The notes beneath the pieces are model-generated. The model ran no database searches. It was given only the letters and a program-made list of their open reading frames with translations, and was not told the origin of the DNA. Positions 56,986-64,000 of a stretch of 64,000 nt of DNA are shown here, one piece after another. Location: assembly GCF_023499255.1 (NCBI RefSeq), contig NZ_CP092183.1, positions 379,501 through 443,500 on the forward strand. Direction: 5' to 3'. The translations under genes and the position numbers were made by a program. The stretch is from Couchioplanes caeruleus (lineage in GTDB: Bacteria > Actinomycetota > Actinomycetes > Mycobacteriales > Micromonosporaceae). How positions within the stretch are numbered: the first letter of the stretch is position 1; every line of letters starts with the position of its first letter.

Positions 56986-59900
56986 CCGACGCGACCACGG
57001 GGACCCTCGACGCGGGCACCTACGAGGTCCTGCGCGGCCGGCTCGGGGCACAGGCCAAGGAGCTGGCCGCGCGGGCGGAGGTGCTCAACACCCGCCGGAT
57101 GGAGACGTTCGGCGGGCAGCAGATGCGGCTGCTCGGCGCGGAGCGGATCCGTACGGAGAACAACTGCGTGCCGCGCGACGTCGTGCAGGTCGGCGGCGCG
57201 ATGCTGTTCGGCTACAACGTGTTCATCGGGCTGAAGACCGAGACCACGGTCGCCGACGTGTTCGCCGTGCACGGGTTCGCGGACGGCAAGTTCCACGAGA
57301 CGACGCTGCCAGGGCTGCTCGACGATCCGCAGTTCCTGCGCGACTTCGCGGAGCTGTACCGCTACTACCGCGAGACGCATCTGCTGCAGCTGCGCCGGTT
57401 GGAGGGTGTGCTGCTGGCCGTCTTCCAGACCGGCGCCCGCGCCGACGACCTCAAGGTGCTGCGCTGGCGCGTCGGCACCGACGGGGTGTCGTACGTGGAC
57501 AACCGCGGCGAACGCGACCACGTCTTCCCGCCCTCGCACGACTTCGAGTGGCGCCTCACCACCCGTGAGCAGCACATCCTCGGCCGGCACCCGCACGTGT
57601 CGATCGAGGACGAGGTCTTCGTGGAGACGGTCGGCGGGACGCTCACCGTCAAGATCGAGAACAACACCGAGGACGGCGAGGGCATCTTCTCCGAGCCCGT
57701 CGACGAGCCGCTGCAGAGCCTCGCCGACGGGGAGATCGCGTACGCCCGGATCGGCGCGCTGATCCTGCTGCGGGTGCTGCCGTACAAGGAGACCCAGCAC
57801 CGGTACCTGGTGTTCAACACGCGTACCCGTGACGTGGTCCGGTTGGACGGGATCGGGCAGGCGTGCCAGCGGCTGCCCGAGGACCAGGGCGTCATCTTCC
57901 CCGGCGGCTACTACCTGTCCACCGGCGTCGCCAAGACGTTCGACGCCGACGTGGCCGACCTCGAGTTCGAGCGGGTCGTGCGGTCGGTCAACGGCGAGGA
58001 CGTGCTGTACGTCTTCCACGCCCGGGCCGCCGGACGCTACCTGCTGCTGCCGTACAACGTGATCCGCAAGGAGGTCGCCACCCCGATCGCGTGCCACGGC
58101 TACTCGCTGTTCGACGACGGGACGCTGGTCGCCTTCCGGGCCGGGTCCGACGAGCCGACCCGCGTGCACCCGATGCAGGTGTGGCAGACGCCGTACGTCT
58201 CGGACACCTTCGCCGCCGCCCAGCCGGTCGGCGAGGGTCCGCTGGAGCGCGTCGGCAATGCCGACCTGGTCCGCGGCATCGCGGACGCGCTGTCGGTGGC
58301 CCGCATGGTCGAGGAGATGAGCCCGTCCGGGCCGGTCTTCGAGGCGATCATCGCGGCCTGCACCCGGCTCTTCGACAACTACCACTGGCTCACCGAGGCC
58401 GAGCTGGAGCAGCTCAGCGCCCCGCTGTCCGAGGTCCGCGCCACCGCCGAGCAGGTCCTCGACGAGTTCGAGTCGGTGCAGGAGCTGACCGCACAGGCCG
58501 CCGCCGCGGTGGACGACGCGGCCGCGGCGACGACCTCACTGATCCGCCGGGCCCGCGGCGAGGTGCCCACCAGCACCGACGCCTGGATCCGCCAGCTCGC
58601 CGCGCTCCGGCAGGCCCAGGGCCGCATCGTGACCCTGCGCGAGATGCGGTACGCCGACACCGCCCGGCTCGACGCGCTGGACACCGAACTCACCGCCGAG
58701 GTCGACTCCACCGCACGCCGGGCCGTGGAGTTCCTCCGGCGCGACGACGCGTTCACCGGGTACCAGCAGTCGGTCGAGCAGCTCGTCGCGGACGCGGCGG
58801 CCATCACCACGGTCGCCGAGGGCGCGCCGGTGGCCGGACGCCTCACCGAGCAGGCCGACGGGCTGCAGGTCGTCACCGAGGTCGTCGGCGGCCTCGACAT
58901 CGCCGATGCCACCGTCCGGGTGGCGATCCTCGAGCACATCGGCGAGATCCTCGGCGGGGTCAACCGCGCCCGGGCCACGCTGGACGCCCGCCGGCGCGAG
59001 CTGGCCGCCGCCGAGGGCCGCGCCGCGTTCGCCGCCGAGTTCGCCCTGCTGGGCCAGTCCGTGACCGCCGGGCTCGCCGCCGCCGACACCCCCGAACGCG
59101 GTGACGAGCAGCTGGCCAAGCTGATGCTGCAGGTCGAGGCGCTGGAGTCCCGGTTCGGCGACTTCGACGACTTCGCCGACCAGCTGGCCGCGAAGCGTAC
59201 GGAGGTCTACGAGGCGTTCGCGGCCCGGCGGCAGGCGCTGCTGGACGAGCGGGCCCGCCGCGCCGACCGGCTGTTCGGCTCGGCGCAGCGCACCCTGGCC
59301 AGCGTCCAGCGCCGGGTCGCCACGCTGGGCACGGTCGACGACGTCAACACGTACTTCGCCACCGACCCGATGGTGGCCAAGCTGCGGCAGGTCGCCGAGG
59401 AGCTGCGTACGCTCGGCGACACCGTGCGGGCCGAGGAGCTGGACGGGCGCGTCAAGGCCGCGCGGCAGGAGGCCGGCCGGGCCCTGCGCGACCGGCTCGA
59501 CCTGTACGGCGCCGACGGCACCACCATCACGCTCGGCCGGCACACGTTCGCGGTGAACACGCAGGCGATCGACCTGACGCTCGTGCCCGACGGGCCCGAG
59601 CTGGCGTTCGCCGTCACTGGCACCGACTTCCGGGCGCCCGTCCGCGACGAGGCGTTCCGGGCCACCCGGCAGTTCTGGGACCAGCCGCTGATCTCGGAAT
59701 CGCCGGAGGTCTCCCGCGCCGAACACCTGGCCGCGGCGCTGTTCGCCGGCGACCCGGCGGGCGCGGCGGCCGCGCTGGCGGACGGCACAGTGCGTGATCT
59801 GGTACGCCGGGGAGCCGAGGCCCGCTACGACGAGGGCTACGAACGCGGCGTCCACGACAGCGACGCCGCCCTTATCCTCGGCGCCGTGACCCGGCTGCAC

Positions 59901-61820
59901 GCGGCGGCCGGCCTCCTGCGCTTCCCGGCGCCCGTGCGGGCCGCCGCGCAGCTCTTCTGGGCTGCGCTCCCGGCCGACCAACAGTCGTCGTGGGCTGTCC
60001 GCGCCGGTTCCCTCGTCCGGGCCCGTGAGCTCTTCGGCGCCGGTCAGGACCTCGCGGACCTTTGCGCGGCCCTCGCCTCCGCCGCGGACGCCGAACCGGC
60101 CGTCGGTGAGTACCTCGTGGAAGAGCTGGCGAGCGCCCCCGCCGGGTTCGTGACCAGCGCCTCCGCCCGGACATTCCTCGACCGTTTCCACCGCGCGCTG
60201 TCCCCCGAGGCGGCGCGGTCCTTCGCGGAGGATCTCCGCGCGCTGGAGGCCGACCCCGGTTCGCGGCGGCAGGTCGTGCACGCCTGGCTGTCCGCGTTCC
60301 ACCGGGCGCACCCGGACGCCGGTGACGCGAGCGACCTCGTCGAGGCCGTGGCGATCGAGCTGACCGGGACGGCGCTGACCCGGTACGACTCCGCGGCGGC
60401 GATCAGCGAGACCGTCGAGGGGCTGCTGTCGACGCACCCGCGGCTGGCGGGCGGGCGGCTGACCGTACGGCTCGACGAGTTCCTCGCGGCCACCCGGCGG
60501 TTCCGGGAGGAGCGGATGCCGGCGTACCGGGCGTACCAGAAGCAGCGGACCGCCCTGGCCGCCGCCGAACGCGACCGCCTGCGCCTCGACGAGTACAAGC
60601 CCGGCGTCATGTCCGCGTTCGTGCGCAACCGCCTCCTCGACGAGGTCTACCTGCCGCTGATCGGCGACAACCTGGCCCGCCAGCTCGGCGCCGCCGGCGA
60701 CGGCAAGCGCACCGACCAGTCCGGCCTGCTGCTGCTGATCTCACCGCCCGGCTACGGCAAGACGACCCTCATGGAGTACGTCGCCAACCGCCTCGGCCTG
60801 GTCTTCGTCAAGGTCAACGGGCCGGCGCTCGGGCACGGCGTGACCTCGCTCGACCCGGCGGACGCGCCCGACGCCACGGCCCGCCAGGAGGTCGAGAAGA
60901 TCTCGTTCGCCCTGGAGATGGGCAACAACGTCCTGCTCTACCTCGACGACATCCAGCACACCTCGCCCGAGCTGCTGCAGAAGTTCATCTCGCTCTGTGA
61001 CGCGCAGCGGCGGATGGAGGGCGTCTGGGACGGCCGGACGCGCACGTACGACCTGCGCGGCAAGCGGTTCGCGGTGTGTATGGCGGGCAACCCGTACACC
61101 GAGAGCGGCACCCGGTTCCGGATCCCCGACATGCTGGCGAACCGGGCCGACGTGTGGAACCTCGGCGACGTGCTGTCCGGGCGCGAGGACGCGTTCGAGA
61201 TGTCGTACCTGGAGAACGCGCTCACCTCCAACCCGGTGCTCGCGCCGCTGTCCGCCCGCGATCGGGGCGACCTGCCGCTGCTCGTGCGCCTCGCCGAGGG
61301 CGACGACTCGGTACGCCCCGACCGGCTCAGCCACGCGTACTCGGCGACGGAGCTGGAGCAGGTGCTGTCCGTGCTGCGCAAGATGCGGCGGGTGCAGCGG
61401 ATCGTGCTGCGGAACAACCAGACGTACATCGCCTCGGCGGCGCAGTCGGACGCGGCCCGCACCGAGCCGCCGTTCAAGCTGCAGGGCTCGTACCGCAACA
61501 TGAACAAGCTGGCGGAGCGCATCGTCCCGGTGATGAACGACGCCGAGCTCGATGCGGTGGTCGACGACCACTACCGGGGCGAGGCGCAGACGCTGACCAC
61601 GGGAGCGGAGGCCAACCTGCTGAAGCTCGCCGAGCTGCGCGGCCGGCTGACCCCCGAGCAGGCCGCCCGCTGGGAAGAGGTCAAGGCGGCCTTCCGGCGC
61701 GAGCAGGCGCTGGGCGGCGCGGAGGACGACCCGATGACCCGGGCGGTCGGCGCGGTGGGCCTGCTCGCCGACCGGGTCGCCGGGGTGGAGCGGGCGATCC
61801 TCGGACGCGATCAGTCCTGA
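56982..61820 (+). CDS. Giant DUF3686 AAA+ ATPase
   Basis: 1612 aa from GTG overlapping the flotillin stop. The N-terminal ~450 residues match the DUF3686 type (RRMETFGGQQMRLLGAERIR, NNCVPRDVVQVGGAMLFGYN), annotated in databases only as DNA repair ATPase-like. A helical mid-region (about 450-830) resembles coiled coils. The AAA+ domain starts near 1245: Walker A SPPGYGKTTLMEY, Walker B NVLLYLDDIQH, sensor 1 VCMAGNPYTESG. A C-terminal lid and helical tail follow. AAA+ fold and size suggest a remodelling machine; coupling to flotillin suggests action at the membrane (inference). Confidence 0.88.
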   Translation: MTDATTGTLDAGTYEVLRGRLGAQAKELAARAEVLNTRRMETFGGQQMRLLGAERIRTENNCVPRDVVQVGGAMLFGYNVFIGLKTETTVADVFAVHGFADGKFHETTLPGLLDDPQFLRDFAELYRYYRETHLLQLRRLEGVLLAVFQTGARADDLKVLRWRVGTDGVSYVDNRGERDHVFPPSHDFEWRLTTREQHILGRHPHVSIEDEVFVETVGGTLTVKIENNTEDGEGIFSEPVDEPLQSLADGEIAYARIGALILLRVLPYKETQHRYLVFNTRTRDVVRLDGIGQACQRLPEDQGVIFPGGYYLSTGVAKTFDADVADLEFERVVRSVNGEDVLYVFHARAAGRYLLLPYNVIRKEVATPIACHGYSLFDDGTLVAFRAGSDEPTRVHPMQVWQTPYVSDTFAAAQPVGEGPLERVGNADLVRGIADALSVARMVEEMSPSGPVFEAIIAACTRLFDNYHWLTEAELEQLSAPLSEVRATAEQVLDEFESVQELTAQAAAAVDDAAAATTSLIRRARGEVPTSTDAWIRQLAALRQAQGRIVTLREMRYADTARLDALDTELTAEVDSTARRAVEFLRRDDAFTGYQQSVEQLVADAAAITTVAEGAPVAGRLTEQADGLQVVTEVVGGLDIADATVRVAILEHIGEILGGVNRARATLDARRRELAAAEGRAAFAAEFALLGQSVTAGLAAADTPERGDEQLAKLMLQVEALESRFGDFDDFADQLAAKRTEVYEAFAARRQALLDERARRADRLFGSAQRTLASVQRRVATLGTVDDVNTYFATDPMVAKLRQVAEELRTLGDTVRAEELDGRVKAARQEAGRALRDRLDLYGADGTTITLGRHTFAVNTQAIDLTLVPDGPELAFAVTGTDFRAPVRDEAFRATRQFWDQPLISESPEVSRAEHLAAALFAGDPAGAAAALADGTVRDLVRRGAEARYDEGYERGVHDSDAALILGAVTRLHAAAGLLRFPAPVRAAAQLFWAALPADQQSSWAVRAGSLVRARELFGAGQDLADLCAALASAADAEPAVGEYLVEELASAPAGFVTSASARTFLDRFHRALSPEAARSFAEDLRALEADPGSRRQVVHAWLSAFHRAHPDAGDASDLVEAVAIELTGTALTRYDSAAAISETVEGLLSTHPRLAGGRLTVRLDEFLAATRRFREERMPAYRAYQKQRTALAAAERDRLRLDEYKPGVMSAFVRNRLLDEVYLPLIGDNLARQLGAAGDGKRTDQSGLLLLISPPGYGKTTLMEYVANRLGLVFVKVNGPALGHGVTSLDPADAPDATARQEVEKISFALEMGNNVLLYLDDIQHTSPELLQKFISLCDAQRRMEGVWDGRTRTYDLRGKRFAVCMAGNPYTESGTRFRIPDMLANRADVWNLGDVLSGREDAFEMSYLENALTSNPVLAPLSARDRGDLPLLVRLAEGDDSVRPDRLSHAYSATELEQVLSVLRKMRRVQRIVLRNNQTYIASAAQSDAARTEPPFKLQGSYRNMNKLAERIVPVMNDAELDAVVDDHYRGEAQTLTTGAEANLLKLAELRGRLTPEQAARWEEVKAAFRREQALGGAEDDPMTRAVGAVGLLADRVAGVERAILGRDQS

Positions 61821-61824
61821 GCGA

Positions 61825-62493
61825 TCAGTCCTGGGCGCGCAGCAGCGTCGGGTCCTCGCGGAGCAGGGCGGCCAGGCGCCGGGCCGCCATCTCCGTCTCC
61901 TCCTCGCTGACCCGCAGCGGGACCGGCTCGGGCAGCGGCGTCGGCATGCCGCGCGGCGGCTCGGGGGCGCGCTCGGCGGCGCTCGGCTCCTGCGGGGCCC
62001 GGTGCTGCTCGGGATGGATCGGCCGGGTCGTCTGCGGGGGCACTTCCGGCGGCGGGGTGGCCGCGAACGGGTGCGGCGGGGGCTCCTCGTAGCGGTGCGA
62101 ACCCGTCGGCTCGGGCTCCACGACCGGCGAGACGACCGGCGAACCGAACGTGTAGCCGTTCGGCGGCGCGTACGGCTCCGGCTCGGCTTCTTCGACGAGG
62201 TCGATGTCGATGTAGTCGTCGCGGCTGGGCTCCGTCGCGCGCTGCGCCACCGAGTTGTCCGCGCGCACCTGCACGATGCCGTCCTCGACCCCGAAGTGCA
62301 GCAGCACCGGGTCACCCGCGCCCTCGACACCGACGGTCACGGCGAGCTCCGGGTTGCGTCCGACGACCGCGGCGATCGCCTCAACCAGCTCCGTCACGGC
62401 CGGCGGGGTGCCCGTGGCCTCGCCCGCGGCACGGCGGCGCAGCTCGTCCCGGCGCGCCAGCCTGTCGAGCGCGTCGTCCAGTCCGCCTCGCAC
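61825..62493 (-). CDS. Hypothetical acidic/proline-rich protein near conservon
   Basis: 222 aa from GTG with GGGAGG eight bases upstream. Residues 1-85 form a compact unit: a helix (LDDALDRLARRDELRRRA), then PPAVTELVEAIAAVVGRNPE, and strands LAVTVGVEGAGDPVLLHFG and GIVQVRAD. Residues 86-190 are Pro/Glu-rich and disordered; the tail is a helix (ETEMAARRLAALLREDP). No known family. It lies 95 bp downstream of the conservon GTPase gene on the same strand and converges with the ATPase gene. Confidence 0.68.
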   Translation of the reverse strand: MRGGLDDALDRLARRDELRRRAAGEATGTPPAVTELVEAIAAVVGRNPELAVTVGVEGAGDPVLLHFGVEDGIVQVRADNSVAQRATEPSRDDYIDIDLVEEAEPEPYAPPNGYTFGSPVVSPVVEPEPTGSHRYEEPPPHPFAATPPPEVPPQTTRPIHPEQHRAPQEPSAAERAPEPPRGMPTPLPEPVPLRVSEEETEMAARRLAALLREDPTLLRAQD

Positions 62494-62588
62494 GTCACCG
62501 TCCTCCCGTCACACGCGGTCGCCCCGTATCACTGTGCCCGCTCGGAGGGCGGTTTGTGAACCGGGCGACCAGCGACTCGGCGCACACC

Positions 62589-63221
62589 TTACGACGATCG
62601 CATCCGCATGGCCTTGTCGAGGGCCTGGTCGAGCACCACGAGCAGGGCGTCCCGGACGGACCCGCGGAAACGGGCGTCGAACTGCAGAACCGGCACGTCG
62701 TCCCGGACGGCGAGCGCCCAGCGCACCTCGTCGAGGTTGTAGCCCGTCTGCCCGTTGAACGTGTTGACCCCCACGACGAACGGGAGTCCGGCGCGCTCGA
62801 AATAATCCACTGCGGGATAACAGTCGTCGATCCGGGACGTATCGACCACCACGAGCGCGCCGAGGGCGCCGCGGACCAGATCGTCCCACATGAACGCGAA
62901 GCGGGACTGGCCCGGCGTGCCGAACAGGTACAGCTTCAGCGTCTGGTCGATCGTGACGCACCCGAAGTCCATCGCGATCGTGGTGGTGGTCTTGGCCGTG
63001 GCCTGCCCCGGGTCGTCGACGCCGACCGACTCCATGGTCATCTCGGCCTCGGTGGTCAGCGGTGAGATCTCCGAGATGGCGCCCACGGTGGTCGTCTTGC
63101 CGACGCCGAAGCCGCCGGCAACGATGATCTTGACCGGCACCGGCGGTGCGGTCCGCTGCGGCGCGCCCGGTACGCGCGCGGTGCCGACGACGCGGCTCTC
63201 AGGAAATGGATCGAAGTCCAC
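62589..63221 (-). CDS. Conservon GTPase, CvnD-type
   Basis: 210 aa from GTG. Small GTPase with P-loop AGGFGVGKTTTVG (about 35-47), switch region TTTTIAMDFG, G3-like LFGTPGQSRF (W/D variation typical of this family) and G4-like VVGVNTFNG. CvnD proteins are the GTP-binding partners of membrane sensor kinases in actinobacterial conservons. It overlaps the DUF742 gene by 20 bp and continues the cvnB-cvnC-cvnD order. Confidence 0.92.
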   Translation of the reverse strand: MDFDPFPESRVVGTARVPGAPQRTAPPVPVKIIVAGGFGVGKTTTVGAISEISPLTTEAEMTMESVGVDDPGQATAKTTTTIAMDFGCVTIDQTLKLYLFGTPGQSRFAFMWDDLVRGALGALVVVDTSRIDDCYPAVDYFERAGLPFVVGVNTFNGQTGYNLDEVRWALAVRDDVPVLQFDARFRGSVRDALLVVLDQALDKAMRMRSS

Positions 63222-63675
63222 GGATCACTCGCATGATGGTCTCGGGGTCGGGGAAGTCGTTCTCCAACACGTGTACGTCCAGGTGGCCGGCGGCCCGCAG
63301 ATCACCGACCAGGATCCGCGTGACGCCGAAGTGCAGCCGGAGCCGGGCCGAGATCTCGGCCACCGACAGCGGCTCACCGCACAGGTGCACAATGGCCCGC
63401 TGCTCGGGTGACAGCCGCGCGGACAACGCGCCGGGGTGCGCGCTGACCTGCGTCTCCAGCCCGATGGCGGGATCGACGGCCGCGACCCGGCCGGACGTGA
63501 TGACGAACGGCCGCAGCGACGTCGTGTGCTCGCCGGGCGGCTCCCCGGGCGCGGGGCCGGGGGCCGGGGCCGGCGCAGGTTCGTACCGCACGCCGGGGCC
63601 CGTGTTGCGCAGGAACGGCCGGACACCCGTTGTCGCCGGGTGGTCCGGGTCGTCGGGGTCGGCCGGGAAGCTCAT
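63202..63675 (-). CDS. DUF742 protein, CvnC-type
   Basis: 157-158 aa. A Pro-rich N-terminus (PAPAPGPAPGEPPGE) precedes the DUF742 core: SLRPFVITSGRVAA, LSPEQRAIVHLCGEPLSVAEISARL and GVTRILVGDLRAAGHL, then PDPETIMRVIRGLRSI. Usual conservon member between the roadblock and GTPase proteins. The ATG overlaps the stop of the roadblock gene (ATGA). Confidence 0.92.
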
Positions 63676-64000
63676 TGCTGAACGGCGTTCTTCAATTCAG
63701 CGATGAGGCGCGGGCTGAGGGCGCCGCCGGCCCGGGTGGCGAAGAGCGTCATCTCGTACGCGAGCGTGCCGAGGTTGGCCGAGCGGTCGGCGATCACGCC
63801 GAGCACCGAGCCGGCGCTGATCGCGGTGACCAGCAGGTACCCGTCCGCCATGTCGATGATGACCCGGTTGAGGCTGCCCAGCGCGTACCAGCTGGCGGCG
63901 CCGCCGGCGAGGCTGGTCAGGCCGGAGACCACCGCGGCGAGGCGCTCGGCGTTCGGCCGGTCCTTGATCGCCGACATCGCCATCAGCAGCCCGTCGGAGG
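63672..64000 (-). CDS. Roadblock/LC7 protein, CvnB-type (5' end outside window)
   Basis: At least 109 codons; the frame stays open to the window edge, so the start is beyond it. Roadblock/LC7 features: DGLLMAMSAIKDRPNAERLAA-like entry split over the edge, then SLAGGAASWYALGSL, VIIDMADGYLLVTAI, and SAGSVLGVIADRSANLG. These proteins regulate the conservon GTPase. The upstream cvnA sensor kinase should lie just outside the window. Confidence 0.9.
   Translation of the reverse strand, partial: SDGLLMAMSAIKDRPNAERLAAVVSGLTSLAGGAASWYALGSLNRVIIDMADGYLLVTAISAGSVLGVIADRSANLGTLAYEMTLFATRAGGALSPRLIAELKNAVQQ

Noticed and set aside
1..64000. CRISPR array, insertion sequence or prophage
   Set aside because: No regularly spaced repeats, transposase, integrase or phage structural genes were found on either strand.

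Overview
This is a 64 kb piece of a high-GC actinobacterial chromosome. GTG starts and 4-bp GTGA/ATGA gene overlaps are common. Several families point to Micromonosporaceae (an Actinoplanes-like organism): XRE-DUF5753/DUF397 pairs, a PF04672-type SAM methyltransferase, a roadblock/DUF742/GTPase conservon, CBM2-linked secreted enzymes, and a chemoreceptor behind a sigma-28-type promoter, which suits a bacterium with motile spores. The genus is an inference. No insertion sequence, prophage or CRISPR array was seen.

Layout. 0-9.5 kb: a secreted protein, a SoxR-controlled redox operon with a clear SoxR box, an ECF42 sigma factor with its DGPF partner overlapping lipB, an NlpC/P60 hydrolase, an orphan pilin-like protein, a GAF histidine kinase, a PEBP protein and a methyltransferase. 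9.5-18 kb: a GT-C-like membrane protein, an FhuF-type iron reductase behind an iron box, an XRE regulator fused to a complete peptide deformylase, a flavohemoprotein, an EcsC-like protein with a lysine/alanine-rich region, and tRNA-Ser and tRNA-Arg. 18-23.7 kb: small and secreted proteins, a probable DUF4241 remnant, a cluster of three unusual tRNA-like genes, and a CE15 esterase with CBM2 behind a CebR-type operator. 23.7-33 kb: a Sir2/CPBP operon, a two-component system, an AA10 LPMO translationally coupled to a DUF305 lipoprotein, a chemoreceptor, an MFS exporter and purC.

33-39.6 kb: an FxsB-type radical SAM maturase overlapping an EVE/PUA-like reader and a membrane protein, then an XRE/DUF397 locus with two copies of one palindromic operator, and a PF04672-type methyltransferase. 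39.8-48.3 kb: a TPR-GGDEF diguanylate cyclase, two regulated DHA2 drug exporters (TetR and MarR), and a CBM2-GH18 chitinase. 48.3-53.7 kb: a dienelactone hydrolase and an exopolysaccharide-type operon (GT2, WecB, DUF2334 protein). 54-64 kb: an NfeD-flotillin-giant DUF3686 AAA+ ATPase operon, then the cvnD-cvnC-cvnB part of a conservon cut by the window edge.

The LPMO, chitinase and CE15 esterase are all secreted and attack recalcitrant polysaccharide, so together they suggest a soil saprophyte. The best candidates for undescribed biology are the class I tRNA-like genes with leucine anticodons, the XRE-deformylase fusion, the radical SAM/EVE-like/membrane operon, and the NfeD-flotillin-DUF3686 operon.
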